DNA from: Patescibacteria group bacterium | GTDB taxonomy: Bacteria; Patescibacteriota; Microgenomatia; UBA12405 | NCBI GenBank assembly: GCA_018818185.1 | Contig: JAHISL010000025.1 | Coordinates: forward strand, 1-32,400 | Direction of reading: 5' to 3' | DNA: 32,400 bases | Shown: positions 9,395 to 17,977 of the stretch, piece after piece | Position numbering within the stretch: the stretch's first letter is position 1 | Layout of the letters: each line of letters begins with the position of its first letter | Made by a program: the position numbers and the translations under genes | The notes under the pieces: model-generated | Databases searched by the model: none | What the model saw: only the letters and a program-made list of their open reading frames with translations | What the model was told of the DNA's origin: nothing

Positions 9395-9802
9395 TTAATC
9401 TAAATTGTATCTCCAAAAAATAGCAGTGAGATTTTTGCCACCATTGACAAGATTAATGGCTTTTTTTAATTCATATTGACTAATAGTTTTATTTAATGGT
9501 TCTCTATATGGAATATTGCCAGTATAGAATTTTTCTAGAACTGGTAAAGCAGAAGAACTACCTAATTGTCCTAAAACCCAAATAGCGGAATTTCTGGCTT
9601 GAAAACCTCGGTTTTCATCTTCTAAAAGACTAATTAAGCTTTCTGTGCAAGAACCTCCATATTCTTTTTGAGCGTCATAACATTTGGATTTAACATCAAA
9701 ACCAATCCAGGTACAGGTGATAGTAAAAAACAAAATAAAAATACTAAAACCAATTGCTCCGATAAAAAGAATTGGTTTTTTAAAATTTTTTATAACTTTC
9801 AT
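9395..9802 (-). CDS. Membrane-anchored HEAT-repeat-like protein
   Basis: N-terminal TM segment; TESLISLLEDENRGFQARNSAIWVLGQLGSSSALPVLEKFYTG; AGGAGG ribosome-binding site. Confidence 0.6.
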   Translation of the reverse strand: MKVIKNFKKPILFIGAIGFSIFILFFTITCTWIGFDVKSKCYDAQKEYGGSCTESLISLLEDENRGFQARNSAIWVLGQLGSSSALPVLEKFYTGNIPYREPLNKTISQYELKKAINLVNGGKNLTAIFWRYNLD

Positions 9803-9804
9803 TT

Positions 9805-10005
9805 TTAATCCTCCTGTTGATATATAAAAATATCTTCAATATTAACTTTAAAAAAAAGAGCAATTTTAAAAGCTAAAGTAATCGATGGTAAATAACGATT
9901 GCTTTCAATGGCAATAATTGTTTGCCGACTAACACCTAATTTGTCAGCCAATTCTTCTTGGGTTAAATTTTCAGCTACCCGATGAATTTTTAATTTATTC
10001 TTCAT
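9805..10005 (-). CDS. XRE-family transcriptional regulator
   Basis: NLTQEELADKLGVSRQTIIAIESNRYLPSITLAFKIALFFKVNIEDIF. Confidence 0.93.
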   Translation of the reverse strand: MKNKLKIHRVAENLTQEELADKLGVSRQTIIAIESNRYLPSITLAFKIALFFKVNIEDIFIYQQED

Positions 10006-10417
10006 CTTTTTTACCTCCGAATTTTTTGGCTAAAAAGAAATAAGAAATTGAATAAAGAGTGATTAAAAATAGTGTTAAAAAAGCAAATATAGTTCCTAAA
10101 GATTCTAGGAATAAAAATTCACCTTTTGAAAAAACAGATAAATTACTAAAAGAAGGAATAAGTAAAATAAAAGCTCCAATACCTATAGTCGGACCAAAAA
10201 TAGAATAGGTAAAATCAGCAGCTTTTTCTTGAATAGACAACTCTCTTTCGTCAATAATATTTTTATTACTTAAATGGACTAAAGAAAAAAGAATAATCCC
10301 AGTAAAAATAGAGACTAAGGTTAAAAGATAAAGTTTCAAAAAAACAGAAATAGTAATAATCGAAATAATAAAAAGAATAGCAATAAAGCGAATTTGTTTA
10401 TATTTTTTGATATCCAT
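9995..10417 (-). CDS. Integral membrane protein co-operonic with the XRE regulator
   Basis: Four predicted hydrophobic segments; stop overlaps the XRE start. ATG at 10417 favoured (6 nt after TACAAT). Confidence 0.7.
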   Translation of the reverse strand: MDIKKYKQIRFIAILFIISIITISVFLKLYLLTLVSIFTGIILFSLVHLSNKNIIDERELSIQEKAADFTYSIFGPTIGIGAFILLIPSFSNLSVFSKGEFLFLESLGTIFAFLTLFLITLYSISYFFLAKKFGGKKDEE

Positions 10418-10452
10418 AAACATATTGTAAAGTACACTTTACAATATGTCAA
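10418..10452 (-). promoter_or_regulatory. TTGACA-N17-TACAAT promoter embedded in a 14+14 bp palindromic operator
   Basis: -35 at 10447-10452, -10 at 10424-10429; inverted repeat ACATATTGTAAAGT-AC-ACTTTACAATATGT at 10420-10449. Confidence 0.8.
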
Positions 10453-10596
10453 GTTTCCTTGTCATTATGAAACTTCTAAAACTGTTCCGTTGTGGTCTGT
10501 TTAGGCTCCCCTGCTGGGATACTACTCGGATAGAAAAATGGGTAAAAAATTATTTAATGCTCCACGAAATGAACAATTTTAAAACTAGTTATTGTT

Positions 10597-11019
10597 CTAA
10601 CTCGTGAATATCAATTTAGGGTCTACGTACTCACCGCTTTCAAACTGAAGGATGGCATCACCCACCTGAGGTCGGAGATTATGTAGCTTTTTCACACTAT
10701 CCAAATCGTACCAATTACCAATACTATTCGATCCAGTATCATTTTCGCAAGAAAATAAAAAAACAATGTGACCTTTTTTAAAATAAAATATTTTTACAAG
10801 CCTATCAGGCACAACATTAGTTAAACCTGTTTCCTCAGCAATTTCTCTAGTTGCAGCCTCTATAGGTGATTCACCACTTTTTACATGACCAACAACTAAA
10901 GATAGGTCTCCTTTGCTTTTGTTACTATGTAAGTTTGTGGACGGCTCTTCTATTAAGAGTATTTTTTTAGTAACCGGATTATGAATAACGACTGCGATAC
11001 CAATATTATTAATGTCCAT
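10597..11019 (-). CDS. NUDIX hydrolase
   Basis: GHVKSGESPIEAATREIAEETGLTN (Nudix box GX5EX7REUXEEXGU). Confidence 0.92.
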   Translation of the reverse strand: MDINNIGIAVVIHNPVTKKILLIEEPSTNLHSNKSKGDLSLVVGHVKSGESPIEAATREIAEETGLTNVVPDRLVKIFYFKKGHIVFLFSCENDTGSNSIGNWYDLDSVKKLHNLRPQVGDAILQFESGEYVDPKLIFTS

Positions 11020-11217
11020 ATATACATATTACATCAACAAAGTTTAAGTGTGATGCTCGGATTGTTGAATCAGGTGAGAACCTTTTTCATCGATCAGATT
11101 GTCACTCCCATTCAACCACAAGAAATAGATAAGAGATTCGTAATTAACTACTTTAGAAATCCTACACTGGCCTTAAACATACAATAATACAGTAGCAGAC
11201 TTGTACTAGTACCCTTG

Positions 11218-11610
11218 TTATTCTGGCAACTTACCTATTCCCAATACTGCTTGAGTTATATCTCTTTGGTTTTGTCTGATTTTCTGTGCAACAGCTTCGA
11301 CTTGCTCTTTCGTTAAATCTTTTCCTATTTGTTCTGCTAACCTGTTGGAGGAATTTTTAACCATATCAATTAAAGCTTGTTCTCTGTCCCGTTGAATTTT
11401 CAAGCGAAAATAAGCAATTGAAATAGAAAGCGAAAGTAGTAATACACCAACTACTCCCAACAGTATTTGTCTCTGTTGATTTAATTCGCGCATAAATCCC
11501 CAAAGAATTACCAGGCTTCCAACATAAGTGACTAGTCCAGCAATCCCAAACTCTCTTAGTACTTTTATCAGACTTTCACTAAAGATTGATTTGATAGTGT
11601 CAGGTTTCAT
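11218..11610 (-). CDS. Two-TM membrane protein with C-terminal coiled coil
   Basis: AGLVTYVGSLVILWGFM and ILLGVVGVLLLSLSISIAYF; ATGA overlap with the upstream gene. Confidence 0.6.
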   Translation of the reverse strand: MKPDTIKSIFSESLIKVLREFGIAGLVTYVGSLVILWGFMRELNQQRQILLGVVGVLLLSLSISIAYFRLKIQRDREQALIDMVKNSSNRLAEQIGKDLTKEQVEAVAQKIRQNQRDITQAVLGIGKLPE

Positions 11611-12314
11611 TTTTTATCCTCCTTATCCGGCATTTCTTCTTCATACTTATTAGCAATAATATCGCTTTCAACAAAATTAACAGTAAGCTTTATTAATTCC
11701 TTCAAATTTCCAATATCTTTGTTTTCCCATTTCCTATCATAATGTATTTCGTCATTTCCAAGCCAAGCAGCCCTTTTTGCACAAGCTTGTATTCGTTTAT
11801 CGTCAATTGCTGAGATTGCATCAGATAGTTGCATTTTTTTAATTTGTTCAACGGTTTTCACCTTGGTATTTTTTAGATAATCTTTTACTAAAAATTCCAA
11901 CGATTTTCTGTATCCACCACCGGCAATTTCGTCTAATCCAAAATCCTCAGATATTGCCGACTGGTTATATATTCTCGAAAAACGTTGACTAACTTCGTTT
12001 ATCTCGCCGGAAAATTTAATTGGTTCCCAATACTGCGGAGCAAGTGTTCTTTTTAAGAAAAAATAGTCACCCATTCTATCTGGTTTCGTATAAATCCCGG
12101 TATAGTATCTCTTACACTTATTGTTTGGGCATTGAAAAACAGCCTCAACCACCTCGTTATAATCCCAAGCAGCCCCTAATGAGTGACCAATTATAAATTT
12201 TGGTTGTCCTGCTACTCCACAAGCAGCACATTTATCAGGATATTCGTCAAGCTGAACGGATCCTCTGTTTCCACCCTCTAATACAACTGATATTGCGTGT
12301 GTGTCTACAGCCAT
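11607..12314 (-). CDS. DUF4145-like (HEPN-superfamily-like) protein with N-terminal zinc-binding segment
   Basis: CAACG...CPNNKC; C-terminal YRKSLEFLVKDYL...ACAKRAAWLGNDEIHYDR resembles DUF4145 'iR.iGN.a.H'. Confidence 0.6.
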   Translation of the reverse strand: MAVDTHAISVVLEGGNRGSVQLDEYPDKCAACGVAGQPKFIIGHSLGAAWDYNEVVEAVFQCPNNKCKRYYTGIYTKPDRMGDYFFLKRTLAPQYWEPIKFSGEINEVSQRFSRIYNQSAISEDFGLDEIAGGGYRKSLEFLVKDYLKNTKVKTVEQIKKMQLSDAISAIDDKRIQACAKRAAWLGNDEIHYDRKWENKDIGNLKELIKLTVNFVESDIIANKYEEEMPDKEDKK

Positions 12315-12316
12315 AT

Positions 12317-13360
12317 TTATTTTAAGAACGTTTCATTTATTGCCGAAAATTCTGAAACGGCTTTGAAAAAGTTTTCTAACTGTTTATATTCTCTAAAACT
12401 AAAATCATTCTTATATTTATAATAAGGATCGTTGTTAATATATTTTTCATAAAGATAGTAATCCTTACCAGAAGCGATAATAAAAAGTTTTGTCGATAAA
12501 GGAACTAATTGATACAACCTTTGAAGACCGCTACTAATTTTAGTGCTATGTTCAACTTCAAAAGCGTATTTTGGCACCTCGTCCTTAAACCACATAACGT
12601 CAACCTGAGAGACTAATCTCACAATATCGCCACCCAAAAACCTCGTAGGAAGTTCTTTTAGAGATATATAATCTTGGAGTTTTTCCCCATACGCCTCGTT
12701 TGATTTATTTGGGCTAAAAGTATCGTAGCCAAGCAATCTTCCAATTTTTAGAAGTAACATTTCAGCCTCAGCGTGAGCTGTTATTTCATTCTTTTCTTCA
12801 AGATCACTCTCAATTAAGGGTTTATCCTCAGTGACACTGTAATGGCTTAAAAAAGCGTCTGCACTGCCAAACTTATCTAATATGGCCTTATTCCCCTCTT
12901 CGTTCAGAGGCATAAAACCTTGAATTCGATCAAACGAAGGTTCGTATTTTCCAAACTGTTGAATGTCAGACATTGGCATATATATTGGTCTTAAATCCTT
13001 TAAGAAAAAGACACAAGTCCACGGTTCTTCTCCTGTCTTTGGAGGCCACAATGCTAAACCAAGATCTCTACTGTGTTGCTTATAGAGAAGTTTGCCTGCA
13101 TATAAAAATTTTCCTTCTTTTTCATTACCTTCACGGCCTTTGTAGAAAAGTACTAAATCGTCAACTTCCATTTTGTCCCAAGAAGATTTTTTGGCTTCTT
13201 TATTTCCCCAAACAAATATCTTGTCGCTCGGAGCCAAAGTCTTTTTACCAGAGTCGTCTAAAAACGGTTCAACAATTGACTTGTCTACGCCGTTTTCAAT
13301 AGTACTTAAAAAATTCTTATATGACGTTTCGTTTGAACGTGGAGCGAGAAATATCTTCAT
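12317..13360 (-). CDS. EVE/PUA-like N-terminal domain fused to PD-(D/E)XK-like nuclease domain (putative modification-dependent endonuclease)
   Basis: N-term: DKIFVWGNKEAKKSSWDKMEVDDLVLFYKGRE..KFLYAGKLLYKQHSRDLGLALWP...EPWTCVFFLKDL. C-term: SQVDVMWFKDEVPKYAFEVEHSTKISSGLQRLYQL (D...ExE). Leaderless-type promoter TAAAAT-N6-ATG. Confidence 0.65.
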   Translation of the reverse strand: MKIFLAPRSNETSYKNFLSTIENGVDKSIVEPFLDDSGKKTLAPSDKIFVWGNKEAKKSSWDKMEVDDLVLFYKGREGNEKEGKFLYAGKLLYKQHSRDLGLALWPPKTGEEPWTCVFFLKDLRPIYMPMSDIQQFGKYEPSFDRIQGFMPLNEEGNKAILDKFGSADAFLSHYSVTEDKPLIESDLEEKNEITAHAEAEMLLLKIGRLLGYDTFSPNKSNEAYGEKLQDYISLKELPTRFLGGDIVRLVSQVDVMWFKDEVPKYAFEVEHSTKISSGLQRLYQLVPLSTKLFIIASGKDYYLYEKYINNDPYYKYKNDFSFREYKQLENFFKAVSEFSAINETFLK

Positions 13361-13466
13361 AGTCGTATTTTACTCCAATTGTATACGTAAGTGAATAATA
13401 GTTAAGTCCCAACAAATCGATCCTTTTTCTATCTTTCGAAACCGGGAAAAAGAGTAAAATAATACT

Positions 13467-13976
13467 ATGAGTAGTAGTGGCCCAAAGGGAATAAACTGGA
13501 CGGAAGTTTTTCAATTCTATTGTGAAACGATCAATGACAAGTTACCGTCTTACAAAGACGTCGCTAAAAGATTTGGGGTAAGTAAAACCGAAGTCGGTCA
13601 AAAGGCATTGGAAGAGAATTGGATAAATCTTAGACAAGAGTTATACGAAAACGGTAAAACTAAATTTTTAGAGAATAAATCAAACCAAATAGCAGAATCC
13701 GAAACCAGCCAGTTAGACAAATGGAGAGCTATTCAAGATTTGACAGACATTTATCTCGACGAGATCAATAAGGATCCATCACTTAAACAGGTTCATAAAT
13801 TGTATATTGTGTCTAAAATCATTAAGATTGCCATTGAAGGTGAAAGAATAGTTCTTGGATTACCCAACACTGTTCTACCTAATCGATTAACTACTAGAGA
13901 AGAACGTCAAGAATTATCACCAGAACTAATCCAAGAAATTGATAGATTATTTTTAATTAACAAAGCGCTTACTTGA
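13467..13976 (+). CDS. HTH-containing protein (small-terminase-like or regulator)
   Basis: LPSYKDVAKRFGVSKTEVGQKALEENWINLRQ; TAAAAT-N6-ATG. Confidence 0.45.
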   Translation: MSSSGPKGINWTEVFQFYCETINDKLPSYKDVAKRFGVSKTEVGQKALEENWINLRQELYENGKTKFLENKSNQIAESETSQLDKWRAIQDLTDIYLDEINKDPSLKQVHKLYIVSKIIKIAIEGERIVLGLPNTVLPNRLTTREERQELSPELIQEIDRLFLINKALT

Positions 13977-15159
13977 TATTGTTTATTTTTATTTGTAAGA
14001 CACCGACTAACTTCATTATGTATTCGTCTAATTCCAACAAATTTGCTTCCTTGAAACTGTCTCTTTTGACTTCATACACTTTATCGTGGGTTACAAAATA
14101 TAAAACAAAGTCGTTGTTTGTTAGAATGCTGGCAAGGGTTCCTTTGAAGTATTCAAACTCTTTATTGTCATAGGCTAAGGCACAAATATCATTTTTTAGT
14201 TTACTAAGCAACTCACCTTGTCTTTCATAAAAGTCTTTATCAACGTGGTTTTTATTAAATACAACGTAAAATATCATTTTTGGCGTTACTCGGCTGTGTA
14301 ATATGCCTTCTACAGTGGATTCCATTTCCCAAAGTGTTTCTACAACTTCTTCTTCCCTTTTAGGGAGAATGGCACCGTGTACTGGTGTACTTCTTTTTTT
14401 ATGCCACGCACTAAGCATTTTCTTTTTATCTGCCACTGACAAAATCCCTTCCGCAGTCATTAAATCAAGTCCTTCTGCTAAAGAATCTAGTAAGCTCTTC
14501 TTGTGGGTATCCTTTAACCTTCCAATAAGTCTATATTTTTCTTCCTTAGTTAAATCTGTCCACTTTTCAATAATAGAACTAAGTTCCTTTACTTTATCTT
14601 CTGAAAGTATTTTGCCACCTTCGTCACCAAGAACCCTCTCGATAATTGACCAAAGTTTAGTAATTCGATCTCCCGGATCTTCATAAGACTCAAATAGTCG
14701 ATACGATCTTAATCCACTTATCAAACGAGCGTTATTGTCTTTTTTAACAGTATCGTACTGCTTTTGTAGAGCTACTGGATCTCTTAATGAAACCGGGATC
14801 TTGTTTGATAATCTATTACTTCCACCAATACCTAGTGCACTTAATTGATAACTACCACTTTTTATACGTATTCCCCTCGAAGTTGTAAGCGATATAAGGT
14901 CAAGAATTGTATTTAACTCCTCTTCATATTTTTGAAATTCTTCGGTCTCTTTTGAAGGTATTTCTTGCACCAAATTACCCTTCTCATTTTTATCTGTTAG
15001 AGTTGCTTCAAAACTAAACGATACCTCTAGTTCGATATCTGATACTTTTTTGAAATTGTATCTATCTACAGAAAAATTCCAACCTTCACTAAAAAAGGGA
15101 TTTGAATTGTCCTCGTCATTTACCAGTTCCACTAATAGGTCTACATTAACGATATTCAT
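13969..15159 (-). CDS. HEPN-like / ApeA-like protein
   Basis: KLWSIIERVLG...SAWHKKRSTPVHGAILPKREEEVVETLWEMES with R-x4-H motif (RSTPVH). ATG at 15159 chosen because TATAAT lies 9 nt upstream. Confidence 0.45.
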   Translation of the reverse strand: MNIVNVDLLVELVNDEDNSNPFFSEGWNFSVDRYNFKKVSDIELEVSFSFEATLTDKNEKGNLVQEIPSKETEEFQKYEEELNTILDLISLTTSRGIRIKSGSYQLSALGIGGSNRLSNKIPVSLRDPVALQKQYDTVKKDNNARLISGLRSYRLFESYEDPGDRITKLWSIIERVLGDEGGKILSEDKVKELSSIIEKWTDLTKEEKYRLIGRLKDTHKKSLLDSLAEGLDLMTAEGILSVADKKKMLSAWHKKRSTPVHGAILPKREEEVVETLWEMESTVEGILHSRVTPKMIFYVVFNKNHVDKDFYERQGELLSKLKNDICALAYDNKEFEYFKGTLASILTNNDFVLYFVTHDKVYEVKRDSFKEANLLELDEYIMKLVGVLQIKINNIK

Positions 15160-15213
15160 TATAGGTAAATTATACTGCGATTGAGGTAAAATACGGATAT
15201 AGAGGGTAAAAAA

Positions 15214-15513
15214 ATGAATAATCAATCACCAGCGCAAAATAAATTTATATCGCACTTGTTAAAACGCGATCCTAAACTTGGCGAAAAAGATATTCCACCT
15301 CTAGTAAATAGTTTCAAGCGATTTGTAAAAGTGGTTCAGAAAATCTATACCGAACCCCAAGCCCAAATAATAATCAAAAATAAAAAAAGGATTATTACGA
15401 CAGATATTAAAGAGTTTAAGAAGGTTTTTGACAAAGATAATCCCAAACAAGATTTACTTGATACATTTAGAAAATTTCATAAATCTGTAACCAAAGATAA
15501 ATATGGAAGATAA
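15214..15513 (+). CDS. Hypothetical basic protein upstream of, and overlapping, the recombinase
   Basis: 99-aa ORF with GAGGG upstream; overlaps recombinase start. Confidence 0.5.
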   Translation: MNNQSPAQNKFISHLLKRDPKLGEKDIPPLVNSFKRFVKVVQKIYTEPQAQIIIKNKKRIITTDIKEFKKVFDKDNPKQDLLDTFRKFHKSVTKDKYGR

Positions 15514-17029
15514 TGAACCAAAATATAATCGTGTTGTAGCTTATATCCGAAAATCGTCGGAAGATAATAAAGAAGGTGAGGCTAAAAAGCAGTTAAATTC
15601 TCTTGAATATCAAAATGATTTTGTTAAAGAAGCAATAAAGAAATATAAACTTGAACTGGCAGGGCCAATTTTTGAAGACACTAAAACCGGATACGAGGCA
15701 TTCGTGCGCGACGACTTTGCTAAAATGCTCGACTACTTAAAAGACCATAAAGACGAGATCGACGGCATTGTGTGTACTGAAATTAGCCGTCTGGCACGAA
15801 ACTTTGCCGACGGTGGAATGATTCTGTGGTATTTACAAAACGGAACAATTAAAAGAATTTATACTCCCACAAAAGTATTTACTGATTCTTCCGGAGATCA
15901 GTTAATGGTCGCTATTGAATTTGCTATGTCAAAGAAATCAAGCGACGATACGGGATACAGAACGATAGAGGGTATGAAATCAAAAGCAAGGGTAATGAAA
16001 CACCCTGCAAGACCTGCAATACTAGGTTACTTTACCGAAGGAAAAATTGGGCAAAAAAAATGGATTATTGATCCCAAAAAAGGGCCATTAGTTAGACAAG
16101 TCTTTGAACAATTCGCAACAGGAAAATACACTTTTGATCAAATAGCAGATTATGCTTTTAATATCGGACTTAAATCAATTAACAAGAAAACTATTATTGG
16201 AAAAATTTCTAAAAACACTTGGAGAAATAGATTGAGTGACGTTCAATACACAGGTATTTTTGAAAGCGACGGAGAAAGAATTGTAGGTGAATATAAACAT
16301 TTAATAGACACTCCACTTTTTTATCGTGTACAAGAAATTATTACCGACCACGAACACCCAAAAACTACCCACCTAGATTACGCATATTCGGGAATGTTTA
16401 AGTGTGGCCTATGTGGTGGAATGCTTTCAGGAACACACAAGAAAGGAATTACTTATTACCGGTGTGGTAAACGGAAAACCCCTTGTAAAGATATTGCTCG
16501 AATTACTTATATCCCCGAAAAACAACTTGAAGACAGTCTAATGACCGCTTTTGAAAACATAGAAATAGATCAAGATACTTGGAAAGCAGCACGAGAATAT
16601 GTCGCTGAAATAAATCAACCTCAAAAACTCGATATTAAGAAACAAATTCGAATGATAGGAGAAAAGATTTCGGCAGAGCAAAATACCCAAATAAATGTAG
16701 GTAGACGATTTTCAGCGAACGAATATACAAAAATAGATTATGACCGACTTATGGAAGATAGCCGTCGTAAAGAAGCCTCGTATCGAAACACGATTATTAA
16801 ATGTGAGAATATCGTAAACGAACTCGACGAACTTATGTATCAATTCCTCGACAACATTAAATATGTCACTAAAAAGTTGAGACTAGCATTACCAGAGAAC
16901 AAAAGAGAAATGGTTGATATTTTTTGTGAGAACTTGGAGTGGAAAGACGGAAAAGCCCTATGGGACTGGAAGAAACCGTATTTTATAATCGCAAATCGAC
17001 CAAAAAATTCAACAGTGCTCCCCCTCTAA
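15503..17029 (+). CDS. Large serine recombinase (resolvase + recombinase + zinc-ribbon domains)
   Basis: VVAYIRKSSEDNKEGEAKKQLNSLEYQ, GIVCTEISRLARNFADG, zinc ribbon FKCGLCGGMLSGTHKKGITYYRCGKRKTPC. Confidence 0.95.
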   Translation: MEDNEPKYNRVVAYIRKSSEDNKEGEAKKQLNSLEYQNDFVKEAIKKYKLELAGPIFEDTKTGYEAFVRDDFAKMLDYLKDHKDEIDGIVCTEISRLARNFADGGMILWYLQNGTIKRIYTPTKVFTDSSGDQLMVAIEFAMSKKSSDDTGYRTIEGMKSKARVMKHPARPAILGYFTEGKIGQKKWIIDPKKGPLVRQVFEQFATGKYTFDQIADYAFNIGLKSINKKTIIGKISKNTWRNRLSDVQYTGIFESDGERIVGEYKHLIDTPLFYRVQEIITDHEHPKTTHLDYAYSGMFKCGLCGGMLSGTHKKGITYYRCGKRKTPCKDIARITYIPEKQLEDSLMTAFENIEIDQDTWKAAREYVAEINQPQKLDIKKQIRMIGEKISAEQNTQINVGRRFSANEYTKIDYDRLMEDSRRKEASYRNTIIKCENIVNELDELMYQFLDNIKYVTKKLRLALPENKREMVDIFCENLEWKDGKALWDWKKPYFIIANRPKNSTVLPL

Positions 17030-17089
17030 GATTCGAACTTAGGACCAATCGCTTAACAGGCGAGCGCTCTACCACTGAGCTAAGGGGGA
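17018..17089 (-). tRNA. tRNA-Asn (anticodon GTT)
   Basis: Minus-strand TCCCCCT TA GCTC AGTGGTA GAGC G CTCGC CTGTTAA GCGAT TGGTC CTAAG TTCGAAT CTTAG AGGGGGA G: full cloverleaf (one 27-43 mismatch), no encoded CCA. Confidence 0.93.
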
Positions 17090-17183
17090 ATGTGGTCAAA
17101 AAACCATTTCAGATTTTCAAAAGTACAAAGGGATTATAGCATTAAAATCACCTCTAAAATATCCTTAACAAAAACTACCTATA

Positions 17184-17432
17184 TCACGAAAACCGTCTCT
17201 TAATGGGGACAATTTTTGCTAATTCAACATGCCAATCACCATCAAGAAACATCGGCTCTGACATCTTGGGACATACAGACACTTCCGCTGTACTCATAGA
17301 TGATAATATTGGCTGACCAAAGTCAAATCGAGTTTTCGGATGTCTAGTATTTAAGACTCTATTGTGAAAATCAATGTCACAATTTCCATAGGGCCTACCG
17401 CATGTATTACAAACATTTTCACCCTTACCCAT
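17184..17432 (-). CDS. Small Cys-containing hypothetical protein
   Basis: NVCNTCGRPYGNCDIDFHN N-terminus. Confidence 0.5.
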   Translation of the reverse strand: MGKGENVCNTCGRPYGNCDIDFHNRVLNTRHPKTRFDFGQPILSSMSTAEVSVCPKMSEPMFLDGDWHVELAKIVPIKRRFS

Positions 17433-17436
17433 ATTG

Positions 17437-17973
17437 TTATTTTTTCAATAATCTATAATAAAATTTTTTCTTTCCTTTTGCCTTTGCTTCTTTTTTCCTT
17501 CCTCTATTTGTAGATTCCACAAAAGGAAAGCCCTTTTTCCCCACGTTTCCGTCAATTGCAATACAATACGGTGCAGTGAACCTATCATCAGGAACCCCGG
17601 ATCCAGGCCCTTGCACCATCAAAATCCTAAGTCCTTTCTGTGGTATTTCAATGCCTAACACTCTATCAACGCCATTTACCGTGTTACGCAAGGTAATGTC
17701 CACCCTTGCTCCAATTCGGTGAAAATGTTTAACTATTCGTTCTTCCATTAAATTAAAAGTTATACCACTATAATCACATCTCCCACACTTCGGAATCTCT
17801 TCTCCAATATCCGGACACACCAACCCACTCTGCGCTTTTCTAACAGGACATTCCCCCGCCCATACCTCATCTATGGTCCCATGTCTTGAACTCATATTAT
17901 TCAAATGCCCCACCACTTCATCCGCCGTCGATTTTGGTATTGTCACATATCCTTCACGATATCCATAGTTCAT
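17437..17973 (-). CDS. Uncharacterised Cys-rich protein
   Basis: CPVRKAQSGLVCPDIGEEIPKCGRCDYSG; ATG 'MNYGYREGY' chosen. Confidence 0.5.
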   Translation of the reverse strand: MNYGYREGYVTIPKSTADEVVGHLNNMSSRHGTIDEVWAGECPVRKAQSGLVCPDIGEEIPKCGRCDYSGITFNLMEERIVKHFHRIGARVDITLRNTVNGVDRVLGIEIPQKGLRILMVQGPGSGVPDDRFTAPYCIAIDGNVGKKGFPFVESTNRGRKKEAKAKGKKKFYYRLLKK

Positions 17974-17977
17974 ATAT

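Noticed and set aside
10500-10535. ggctcccctgctgggatactactcgga, resembling a tRNA 3'-end remnant / left att site
   Set aside because: Lacks the TTCGA T-loop and shares only a short C-rich match with the tRNA-Asn end; not supportable as an attachment site.
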